From: Phycisphaerales bacterium
GTDB lineage: Bacteria > Planctomycetota > Phycisphaerae > UBA1845 > UTPLA1
Length of the DNA: 64,000 nt
Assembly (NCBI GenBank): GCA_020639075.1
Contig: JACKHI010000001.1
Span: 3,286,001-3,350,000, forward strand
Direction: 5' to 3'
Under the pieces are notes generated by a model. It made no database searches. It saw only the letters and a program-made list of their open reading frames with translations, and was not told where the DNA came from. Positions 1-6,961 of this stretch are shown in pieces; position 1 is the first letter of the stretch; the number at the start of each line of letters is the position of its first letter. Made by a program: the position numbers and the translations under genes.

Positions 1-1166
1 GATTCGCCCTCACGGATCGCCGACAGTGCGTTCAGGCCTTCAACGAGATCACTGACGAGATCACTGCCGTCCTCGATGCCGGGCGAAATTCGCACCAATC
101 GATCGCTCAACCCAAGGCGCGTCCGATCGGCCGCCGGGATCGCGGCATGCGTCATCGTCGCCGGATGACAAATCAGCGACTTCACGCCGCCCAGGCTCTC
201 GGCCAGCATGAAGTAGCGGCGATTCGACACGAACGACTGGACCGCCTCCAACGGAGCGTCGATCTCGATCGAGACGATGCCGCCGAAGCCCGTCGCCTGG
301 CGCCTGGCGATTTCGTGGCCCGGATGATCCGCGAGACCCGGGAAGAAGACGCGCGATACCGCCGGATGATCGACCAGCGCCTCTGCGATCCTGCGCGCAT
401 TCTCGGCATGCCGCAGGACGCGTACTTCGAGCGTTTTCAAACCTCGAAGCGTCAGCCAGCAATCGAACGGGCCCGGTACGGCGCCGCCGGCATTCTGCAG
501 GAATTTGATCGGTTGGAATACGGCAGCGTCCTTCGCCAGCACAGCGCCCTGAATAACGTCGGAGTGGCCGGCGAGGTATTTCGTCACGCTGTGCACAACG
601 ATGTCCGCACCGAGTTGAAAGGGTTGCTGAAAAACGGGCGTCGCGAACGTGTTATCGACAACGACAAGCGCTCCGACGGCATGCGCCGCCGCACTGACGG
701 CCGCGATATCGTAGATAAGGAGCCTGGGGTTCGTGGGGGATTCCAGCCAGACGAGACGCGTATTCGTCGTCAGCGCCGCGCTTAGTGAAACCGCATTCTC
801 ATAGTCCACGGCAACGATGTCGATGCCCTTCGTCCGCCAGCTTTGGTAGAGCAGCCGATGCGTCCCGCCATAGACATCCGGCGGAACGATGATTCGATCG
901 CCGGGCGACAGGTATGCCTGGAAAATCGCGTTCTCCGCGGCGAGACCGGAGGCAAAGACGGCCGCGTGCTCGACGCCCTCCAACCCGGCGAGCACGGTCT
1001 CGAGCCGCGCACGCGTCGGATTGTTGGTGCGGGCGTAGTCGTAGCCCCGGCTCCGGCCCGGCGCGATCTGTTGAAATGTCGACGTCTGGAAAATCGGCGC
1101 CGTCACCGCGCCGGTCTCGGATTCACTTTCCTGTGCAAAGTGGATGGTCTGTGTAGCGAGTTTCAT
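1..1166 (-). CDS. Cystathionine gamma-synthase/lyase family PLP enzyme (3' end cut by window edge)
   Basis: A PLP-dependent Cys/Met-metabolism enzyme of the MetB/MetC/MetY fold. In bacteria these join an activated homoserine to cysteine or sulfide, or cleave cystathionine. Translating the minus strand from ATG at 1166 gives about 388 residues before the window edge, close to the family's usual 380-400. Visible landmarks are the N-terminal TGAVTAPIFQTSTF and YDYARTNNPTR, the cofactor-region ESPTNPRL and VVDNTFATP, the Schiff-base lysine in HSVTKYLAGHSDV, and a C-terminal LAESLGGVKSLICHPATMTH. It is last in a minus-strand series after homoserine dehydrogenase and aspartokinase behind a SAM riboswitch, so a role in methionine synthesis is likely. 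A 235-base gap precedes it, so it may also have its own promoter. The sequence alone does not separate gamma-synthase from lyase or sulfhydrylase. Confidence 0.9.
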   Translation of the reverse strand, partial: MKLATQTIHFAQESESETGAVTAPIFQTSTFQQIAPGRSRGYDYARTNNPTRARLETVLAGLEGVEHAAVFASGLAAENAIFQAYLSPGDRIIVPPDVYGGTHRLLYQSWRTKGIDIVAVDYENAVSLSAALTTNTRLVWLESPTNPRLLIYDIAAVSAAAHAVGALVVVDNTFATPVFQQPFQLGADIVVHSVTKYLAGHSDVIQGAVLAKDAAVFQPIKFLQNAGGAVPGPFDCWLTLRGLKTLEVRVLRHAENARRIAEALVDHPAVSRVFFPGLADHPGHEIARRQATGFGGIVSIEIDAPLEAVQSFVSNRRYFMLAESLGGVKSLICHPATMTHAAIPAADRTRLGLSDRLVRISPGIEDGSDLVSDLVEGLNALSAIREGE

Positions 1167-1401
1167 GGTTCATGTTCCTGGTTGTTGTTTTGGTATTGCC
1201 GATCGGTTTGGATCAACGGCACATCCGCCGATTCGATCAGGCCGATCCGCAGTCTGAAATTGCGATTCACATTCGATTTCGGAAGAGCGACAACGTTCTT
1301 CGGCATCGCAACGCAGCACCGGGCCGACGCCCGTGCAGACGCCGTCCGGAGCGACCCGTCACATCCGCCCGTCATCAATCATGGGAATGGGGAAATGCGC
1401 C

Positions 1402-2241
1402 TCAGGGAGCGGCGGCGGCAAGGCCCGTGATGGCGCCGTAGAGTCCTTCTCCACGACGGATCGCCGACGCCTCATCAACCGGCGCGCTGACGCGTTCGCA
1501 GACAGTCGTGCGCCTGACATCGCCGTCGAGGGTGCGCAGAATCAGCTCCAGGCCGCACTGCTCGGCGTGCCGCAACGCTTCCGTCTGCACGAGGTCGCAT
1601 CCCGCCGCCGCCATCTCCAGCGCGCGCGCGTAGGACACATGCGCGAGATGAATGGCCGACGCGTTGACATTGGGATCGCTCGTGAAGTAACCCGGCACAT
1701 CCTTGACCAGCTCGCATCGTCGCGCGCCTAGGGCTGCCGCAAGCGCAACAGCCGTCAGATCGGATCCGCCGCGGCCCAGCGTGCCCCAGCCGCCGCCGAA
1801 CCGCGTCCCGACAAAGCCGGGCACGACGACAACAGGATGCTCGGCGAGCCGCCGACGGACGCATGTCGGATCGACTGTAAAGCCGTGACCGCTGGCGTCG
1901 TCGATTCGAAGACCGATTTCGTCCGGCGTCAGGCCGACACAGTCGACGCCGCGTTGCCGCAGCCGCATGGAGAGATGGGCGACGGACTGCAATTCGCCTG
2001 TCGCGAGTAGCAGATCGACCTCCGGCATGGATGTGTCCGCACCGAGTCGTGAGGCTTGACTAACGAGCCGATTCGTGACGCCGTATCGCGCCGAGACGAC
2101 GGCGACGATGCGCGTCGCGGGTGCCGCAGAGATTGCCGACGCCAGTCGTTCCGCGCAGCGATCATAATCACGACTTCGCCGGAGAATCGACCCGCCGAGC
2201 TTCCAGACGATCCAGTCGCTCACGCTTGCTTGCCCATCCAT
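1402..2241 (-). CDS. Aspartokinase catalytic domain, no ACT domain
   Basis: An amino-acid kinase of 279 residues, most likely aspartate kinase (ATP + aspartate to aspartyl phosphate), the first step to homoserine. It shows the N-terminal VWKLGGS phosphate loop, the central GRGGSDLTAVALAAALGA (aspartokinases have GRGGSDTTA) and KDVPGYFTSDPNV (compare TDVDGVYTADP). Typical lysine-sensitive aspartokinases run past 400 residues because two ACT domains follow; here the protein stops right after the kinase fold. The ATG at 2241 lies 74 bases inside the end of the homoserine dehydrogenase gene, with GAGG nine bases upstream, so the two are probably translationally coupled. The missing ACT domains suggest control by the upstream SAM riboswitch rather than by lysine or threonine. 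A related amino-acid kinase with another substrate is a less likely alternative. Confidence 0.85.
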   Translation of the reverse strand: MDGQASVSDWIVWKLGGSILRRSRDYDRCAERLASAISAAPATRIVAVVSARYGVTNRLVSQASRLGADTSMPEVDLLLATGELQSVAHLSMRLRQRGVDCVGLTPDEIGLRIDDASGHGFTVDPTCVRRRLAEHPVVVVPGFVGTRFGGGWGTLGRGGSDLTAVALAAALGARRCELVKDVPGYFTSDPNVNASAIHLAHVSYARALEMAAAGCDLVQTEALRHAEQCGLELILRTLDGDVRRTTVCERVSAPVDEASAIRRGEGLYGAITGLAAAAP

Positions 2242-3598
2242 GAGTGCTATCCTCGATCGCGGGAAACGCCAGCAGGGTTCCCCCCGTCACTTCCTGTATC
2301 GTCTTCGTCGCGTCCCGCACTGTTGCGGCATCCAGCGGAAACGTGATCCCGACGGCACGGCTCGCACCGACCGCAGCGCTGGCCGTTTCGAATCGCCGAA
2401 ATGAGACGCCGCACTTCCCGAGCAATTCGCCGATTCCCTCTGGCTTCGCCGGATCCCTGCGAAACGAAGCATATACGAACCAGGGCGTCCGGATGTTCGC
2501 GCGAATCTTGATGCGCCGTACACTTCGACGCCCCGCTGCAATTGTCGATGTCGCGACGGCGACGACGTCGCTCAACAGCGCCCGTGCCGTAATGTCCGGG
2601 CCCGCGCCGACACCAGCGTACAGCGTTCGCGCTCCCGTTGCATCTCTCAGGGCGATGCAGTTTTCCAGCGGCCCGAGCCTCGAAAACGCGTGGCGCTCCC
2701 CTACCCACGCCGGTCCGACGTAAGCCGTCGCGCAGTCGCCTTCGATCCTCGCGAGCGCGACCTGTCGCAGGCATCCGCCGAGCCGCGCCGCGTCGGCCGT
2801 GATCTGCGGCGTGATCGCGTCGACACCCACGGACGCCGGGACAATCGCCTCACCAGTTTCCACACCGGCCTCCCGTAGGATGAGCCGAAGCTTGTCGGCG
2901 GCGTCGAGACCCGAGAGGTCGCGCGTCGCATCAGGCTCCGCAAGCCCCAGGACGACGGCCCGATGGAGAGCGGCATCGACGCTGAGACCCTCAGCGACAA
3001 TCGACGAGAGAACGAATTGCGTCGTGCCGTTGAGGACTGCCGCGATTTCGCTGACGCCGCCGGTTATCGACGGACGCCCGATCGTCTCCAGAAAGCGAAC
3101 CCCGGGGATCGCCGCTGCTTCGAAACGAATCTGCGTACCGCCTTGCTCGGCCGCCGAAGCAAACGCCTCTCCATTGGCCGCGACGACTTGTTTGTTGGCC
3201 GTGACGACAGGGGTGCCGCGGGCGAGAAGACGTTGAATCAGCGATCTCGGGGCGTCGAGACCGCCCAGCGCCTCGATGACGACGTCGTATGCCCCGGCGA
3301 GGAACACGTTCGCGTCGTCGGTCAGCTTCAGCCCGGGCGGAATGTCGCGGCGGGGTTTGGCCGTGTCGCGGACGAGGGAGCGGACGATTTCCAGCCGGAT
3401 GCCGTTCGCGACGAGCTGATCGTTCGCCTTGACGATCTGCCGGGCGACGGCCCCGCCGACGGTCCCGCAACCGAGCAGACCGATGCGAATGGTCGTGGGC
3501 GTCGGCGTTTCGCGGCGGTTGTCGGTGAACGATGCGGATACAAATACCTGATTGTCACTGTCGTGGGTCACATTTTTCTCATCTGCAAGTTTGACCAT
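2168..3598 (-). CDS. hom: Homoserine dehydrogenase
   Basis: Reduces aspartate semialdehyde to homoserine with NAD(P)H, on the way to methionine and threonine. The 476-residue protein has the Rossmann motif IGLLGCGTVGGAVARQI near residue 40, then VIEALGG, VVTANKQVVAANGEAF (the catalytic-lysine and cofactor region) and the substrate-domain segment VSEIAAVLNGTTQFVLS. The last ~80 residues (PWFVYASFRRDPAKPEGIGE onward) look like a C-terminal ACT domain, as in Gram-positive-type enzymes. The reading frame is open to 3694, but ATG 3598 is preceded by AAAGGAG at eight-base spacing and gives the usual N-terminus, so I start there. It is the first gene after the SAM riboswitch/terminator and overlaps the aspartokinase gene. 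Confidence 0.93.
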   Translation of the reverse strand: MVKLADEKNVTHDSDNQVFVSASFTDNRRETPTPTTIRIGLLGCGTVGGAVARQIVKANDQLVANGIRLEIVRSLVRDTAKPRRDIPPGLKLTDDANVFLAGAYDVVIEALGGLDAPRSLIQRLLARGTPVVTANKQVVAANGEAFASAAEQGGTQIRFEAAAIPGVRFLETIGRPSITGGVSEIAAVLNGTTQFVLSSIVAEGLSVDAALHRAVVLGLAEPDATRDLSGLDAADKLRLILREAGVETGEAIVPASVGVDAITPQITADAARLGGCLRQVALARIEGDCATAYVGPAWVGERHAFSRLGPLENCIALRDATGARTLYAGVGAGPDITARALLSDVVAVATSTIAAGRRSVRRIKIRANIRTPWFVYASFRRDPAKPEGIGELLGKCGVSFRRFETASAAVGASRAVGITFPLDAATVRDATKTIQEVTGGTLLAFPAIEDSTHGWASKRERLDRLEARRVDSPAKS

Positions 3599-3843
3599 GG
3601 AGTAACTCCTTTCGGATTGGATGCATGAGGCCGGCGCGCACGGGTGGCGCGGGACGTCCGGTACGCCGAATTCACGCTCGCCGATCGTGTCCACGAACGA
3701 GTGAGTTCATACTCGATCGTGATTCGCGATGCGCGCAACGTCGGCGCGGACGATTCGCAACCGCGAACACGCGCGTGATGAACGCGCGCGATGCGGATGC
3801 GTGTCGTGCACCTGCCTCACTGGGGTTGCCGTGTAGTGAATAG

Positions 3844-3870
3844 AAAAAAACCTCTTCGGATGGGAAGAGG
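3844..3870 (-). terminator. Intrinsic terminator of the SAM riboswitch (expression platform)
   Basis: On the minus strand, CCTCTT and AAGAGG form a stem around a GC-rich loop and are followed directly by seven T residues. It sits between the aptamer and the hom start. This fits a transcription-OFF switch in which SAM binding favours the terminator. Confidence 0.85.
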
Positions 3871-3884
3871 TCGAACAGTCGGAG

Positions 3885-3997
3885 ACTCAAGCCACCGTTT
3901 ATCTATCCCATCTGGGCGGGAGTTAGCACCTCGGCAGATGGCTGCCAGGTTGCTGTAGCGTCAACGGGCCCGTTCCCTCAGCTACTCTTGATAAAGG
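3885..3997 (-). promoter_or_regulatory. SAM-I-type riboswitch aptamer
   Basis: Read on the minus strand, the region has the SAM-I (S-box) core in order: TTATCAAGAG, then GAGGGAACGGGCCC, TGACGC, CAGCAACC, a variable arm, then GGTGCTAACTCCC and a closing GATAAA that pairs with the initial TTTATC to form P1. The loop residues and spacing match the family well by eye. It lies upstream of hom, aspartokinase and the cystathionine gamma-synthase-like gene, which is the expected target set. A covariance search (Rfam SAM) would settle subclass I versus IV. Confidence 0.93.
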
Positions 3998-4032
3998 CAC
4001 TTGGATGTCAAAGAGCAGTGCTTACGGATGTA

Positions 4033-4061
4033 TTCATAGCACATGGGGGATTGGGAGTCAA
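4033..4061 (-). promoter_or_regulatory. Promoter of the SAM-riboswitch operon
   Basis: On the minus strand TTGACT and TATGAA are separated by exactly 17 bases, a reasonable sigma-70 arrangement. The predicted start near 4026 is about 30 bases before the aptamer. Prediction by eye only. Confidence 0.55.
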
Positions 4062-4145
4062 CTGTTGCATGGTGTGAATATTCTTCATGCAGTTGGACGG
4101 ATGAAGCCGAAGAGGGCGCAACGTCATTCACTCTGCCGTGTAACT

Positions 4146-5420
4146 TCAGAAGCCGACGAGCGCGCGGTCTCGATAAGTATCCGCATGCCACTTTGCCGGA
4201 AAGCGGTCGATTGCCATGATAGATGACTCCGCTTGATTGGATTGCTCCCACCTGATCCTCAACGTCTCCCAACCATTCGGCCCAAGTTCGTCATATTCCC
4301 AATCTGCGAATCGGCTGAAGGTGGAAGCGCCCGGATCCCACCTGCGACTCGCCGTTCGGTAGAAATCCGGCGATCCCATCAACGCGAGAACCTCATGAGC
4401 TCGCATCGTCGCCCGCAGTTGTGACGCCAGCGCCAGCCGATTTGGAACGCACTGCGGGATTGAAACGCCGTCAACCATCTCACCCATGAACTCGCAGGCC
4501 GCGTATCCCTCGGGCGCTTCGTCCAGCATTCTCAAGGCCTGTTGTGCGATGGACCGCAACCGATGGCATTCGAACACGCAGGTCGCGTATGTCGCTCCAC
4601 TCCGCCGTCTTGTGGGAACGTTCATCGATTCCAGTACACGGAGACGCTTCACTTCGTCTGTCAGACCATGCACGCCGATCAGGTAAATCGCCGTCTCAAG
4701 GCGCCACTGTCGTCGTCGCGACTCACGTGTGTCGGGACGCGATTCTTCCGACATGGCGAGTTGTTCGATTGCCGCCGGCGCTTCGTCGACAAGAAACCGA
4801 CGAACGCTCGCGATCTCGGCATCTCTGATCGCCGAGGCGATAAGCGGATCGGCCAACGCCGCGCTCAAGAGGATGTCGGCGCGATCAAGATTCAGTACGA
4901 TGCGGTCCCCCCACCATGTGCGAAGTGCGAAGTGCGACTCGTCTCGAATGCGGCAGAAGAGATGCCAGGCGCCGATTTGCCAAACGCAGCAGGCCGTTGT
5001 CCAGGCAAGTTCACGTGCCCGCCATACGTGCGTTGCAGCGGAATACAAGTCTGCCGGATTGCGAACCGTCGCATCGCGTCCCACGATCAGTGCGTGGATG
5101 CGATCTTCACCGTTGGGGGCGACGGCGATCAAAGCCGGAAGATGCCCGTGCGTGCGGATCACACACCAACCTTCATCGCTTACATACGCCTCATGCGGTG
5201 AGTCCTCACGGCCACGCTGCCATCGCTCCCAGATTACGCACCGAGAATCAACAGCCAGCATTTGATAGCGAAAATCCCGTTGGTGTGCGAATCCGACGGA
5301 TTCCGTTTCAGTTGTACCATCCCGATGGGTAATCGCACCACTTTTCGGCGAGCGCGCTTCCAGGACATAGCGGCCGCCTGGCGAGCTATCTGCGAAATCC
5401 GGATAGTGAACTCGAGTCAT
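4146..5420 (-). CDS. Hypothetical protein, 424 residues
   Basis: I do not recognise this protein. It opens MTRVHYPDFADSSPGGRYVL, has no signal peptide and no transmembrane segment, and is rich in tryptophan in its first half (WERWQRG, VWRARELAWTTACCVWQIGAW, WWGDR). The N-terminal ~190 residues look like short beta strands repeating around W and GD/DG turns; the second half is predicted helical, with LRSIAQQALRMLDEAP and a tryptophan-containing C-terminal part (WEYDELGPNGWETLRIRWEQ). The reading frame excludes all other long frames here and has normal codon use for the neighbourhood. It is transcribed toward the riboswitch promoter but has no obvious functional link to the methionine genes. 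Confidence 0.75.
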   Translation of the reverse strand: MTRVHYPDFADSSPGGRYVLEARSPKSGAITHRDGTTETESVGFAHQRDFRYQMLAVDSRCVIWERWQRGREDSPHEAYVSDEGWCVIRTHGHLPALIAVAPNGEDRIHALIVGRDATVRNPADLYSAATHVWRARELAWTTACCVWQIGAWHLFCRIRDESHFALRTWWGDRIVLNLDRADILLSAALADPLIASAIRDAEIASVRRFLVDEAPAAIEQLAMSEESRPDTRESRRRQWRLETAIYLIGVHGLTDEVKRLRVLESMNVPTRRRSGATYATCVFECHRLRSIAQQALRMLDEAPEGYAACEFMGEMVDGVSIPQCVPNRLALASQLRATMRAHEVLALMGSPDFYRTASRRWDPGASTFSRFADWEYDELGPNGWETLRIRWEQSNQAESSIMAIDRFPAKWHADTYRDRALVGF

Positions 5421-5494
5421 AACCGGATTATACGATCATGAGGCGGCGCCTTGCGCCTCGCGAACTTCATGCATAGATCGATTCGCCCGCGTGC

Positions 5495-5623
5495 TTGCCA
5501 TTGAGGGGCAAACATGGCACCCCCGGATACGATACGCGGCAACCTGTGGTGGCCGACGGCGCGCTCGCGTTCGCACTGCTCACAGAGCAGTGGCACCCGA
5601 CATGCTCCCCTCTAGGGGGAGCA
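5495..5623. repeat. Cluster of short palindromes with the TGGCACCC module
   Basis: The gene-free stretch 5421-5721 holds three small inverted repeats: TTGCC/GGCAA at 5495-5511 followed by ATGGCACCC, CACTGCT/AGCAGTG at 5574-5592 followed by GCACCC, and TGCTCCCC/GGGGAGCA at 5603-5623. The same stems and the same octamer recur near 23.2, 45.6, 47.05 and 54.0 kb. No coding potential seen. Confidence 0.8.
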
Positions 5624-5721
5624 AAGCACTTGGGGATTGTTGGAGTCGTCATCTGTCCCCCACCCCCGGAAGGGGCGGGGCAACCGGCTTGTCACTGAGT
5701 CTGCACAATAGCGCAAAATGC

Positions 5722-6576
5722 CTATCGCTTCGTCGCCACCAGTGACACTGCTGACAGCTCCCTCTCGTACCGGCGAAACACGTCCCGCATCGCCAGCACG
5801 CGCGATCGGCTTTCGCTGTCGCGCGCGAGATTCCACGCGAAGCGCACGGCCCCTGCCGTGCCCTCGTCGGCGAAGAGTCGCTTCGGCTCCAGCAGGTGCA
5901 TGGGTGCGGTGTGCTCGGCCGTCACCTTCAGGCCGCATGATTCCAGCATCGCGCGCCAATCGGCAACACTGAGGGGAATGACTGCGTGATGAATCGCGCC
6001 GGTCAGTTCGTGGCCGATCTGCGATGCCTTCTCCGGCGTGAGACCGTCCGACAATGCCATCTCGTGAATGCCGTAGCGACCACCTTTGGCCAGCAGCCGC
6101 GCCGCCTCTTCGACGATGCGCCGCTTAGCCGCGTCCGTCTGCATCGTCAGCGTCGCCTCGCCATACACAACTGTCGCGCTGGCGTCGGGCAAACCCGTCT
6201 GTTCGGCGCGGCCCAGCACGCAGCGCTGGTTGGTGCTGTTCATCAACCGGCACATGCCTTCCGCAGCCGTCTCGTCGCGCTCCACGGCGATGTAGCTGCG
6301 CGGCAACTTGTCGAGCGTCAGTCGCGCCGTCGCACCGAGCCCCGGTGCGAACTCAACGACGTCGTCACGGCTCGTGATGTTCAGCGAGTCCAGCATCCGC
6401 CGCGTGAGTTCCATGCCGCCGGGACGCAGCACCTTCTTGCCGAGCCGGGCAAGCACCCAATGCCCCGGCGCCTTCTCCGTGCTACCGGGCTTGCCCATCA
6501 CGATGTCGTCGTTGCGTTCGACGACGGGATGATAGCCCTTGCAGGAACACGTGTCGGTTTGGCTGCAGTCGGTCAT
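5722..6576 (-). CDS. SAM-dependent class I methyltransferase
   Basis: A 284-residue methyltransferase with the nucleotide-binding motif VVEFAPGLGATARLTL (motif I) at about 95-110, an acidic residue at the end of beta-2 in YIAVERDE, and LLAKGGRYGIHEM (post-motif III). The N-terminus MTDCSQTDTCSCKGYH carries three closely spaced cysteines, which could bind metal or an Fe-S centre. Its substrate cannot be read from the sequence. Start and stop overlap with the upstream cupin gene in an ATGA arrangement, so the two are coupled. Together they follow the NO reductase gene on the same strand, suggesting a function linked to nitrosative stress or denitrification (inference). Confidence 0.85.
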   Translation of the reverse strand: MTDCSQTDTCSCKGYHPVVERNDDIVMGKPGSTEKAPGHWVLARLGKKVLRPGGMELTRRMLDSLNITSRDDVVEFAPGLGATARLTLDKLPRSYIAVERDETAAEGMCRLMNSTNQRCVLGRAEQTGLPDASATVVYGEATLTMQTDAAKRRIVEEAARLLAKGGRYGIHEMALSDGLTPEKASQIGHELTGAIHHAVIPLSVADWRAMLESCGLKVTAEHTAPMHLLEPKRLFADEGTAGAVRFAWNLARDSESRSRVLAMRDVFRRYERELSAVSLVATKR

Positions 6577-6926
6577 TCGGCGTCGCCTTTCAGCATGATC
6601 AGCAGCATTTTGAACGACTGCGGCGCACTGACGGCGTGCGGGACATTGGCCGGCATGAGCACGACCTGCCCCGCTGCGACGTCCTTCGCCTCGCCGCCGA
6701 TCGTGACTTGCGCCGTCCCTTCCAGCACGTGAACCAGCGCATCAAACGGCGACGTATGCTCACTGAGGCGCTGACCTTCGTCGAAGGCGAACAACGTGAC
6801 GGAGCCGGACGTCTTGTTCATCAACGTGCGACTCACGATCGCGTTGTCGTTGTGAGCGATCATGTCGGCGATGTCGCAGACGACGCGCGGTTCGATGCCC
6901 GATGCCTTGCTTGTAAAACTCGTCAT
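6573..6926 (-). CDS. Cupin-domain protein
   Basis: A 117-residue single-domain cupin. The conserved barrel motifs are visible: the first as EHTSPFDALVHVLEGTAQVTI and the second as VVLMPANVPHAVSAPQSFKM, with the predicted metal ligands H58, E69 and H97 in roughly the usual places. Such small cupins bind a metal or small ligand in the cytoplasm. It lies 35 bases after the NO reductase gene and overlaps the methyltransferase gene by 4 bases, forming a three-gene operon. Confidence 0.87.
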   Translation of the reverse strand: MTSFTSKASGIEPRVVCDIADMIAHNDNAIVSRTLMNKTSGSVTLFAFDEGQRLSEHTSPFDALVHVLEGTAQVTIGGEAKDVAAGQVVLMPANVPHAVSAPQSFKMLLIMLKGDAE

Positions 6927-6961
6927 GACTCAAGGTCCCTTCGATTCATCAATCTCTGTTC

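Noticed and set aside
3982..4272. 96-residue minus frame over the SAM riboswitch promoter
   Set aside because: It overlaps the riboswitch promoter and the end of the neighbouring gene; composition not gene-like.
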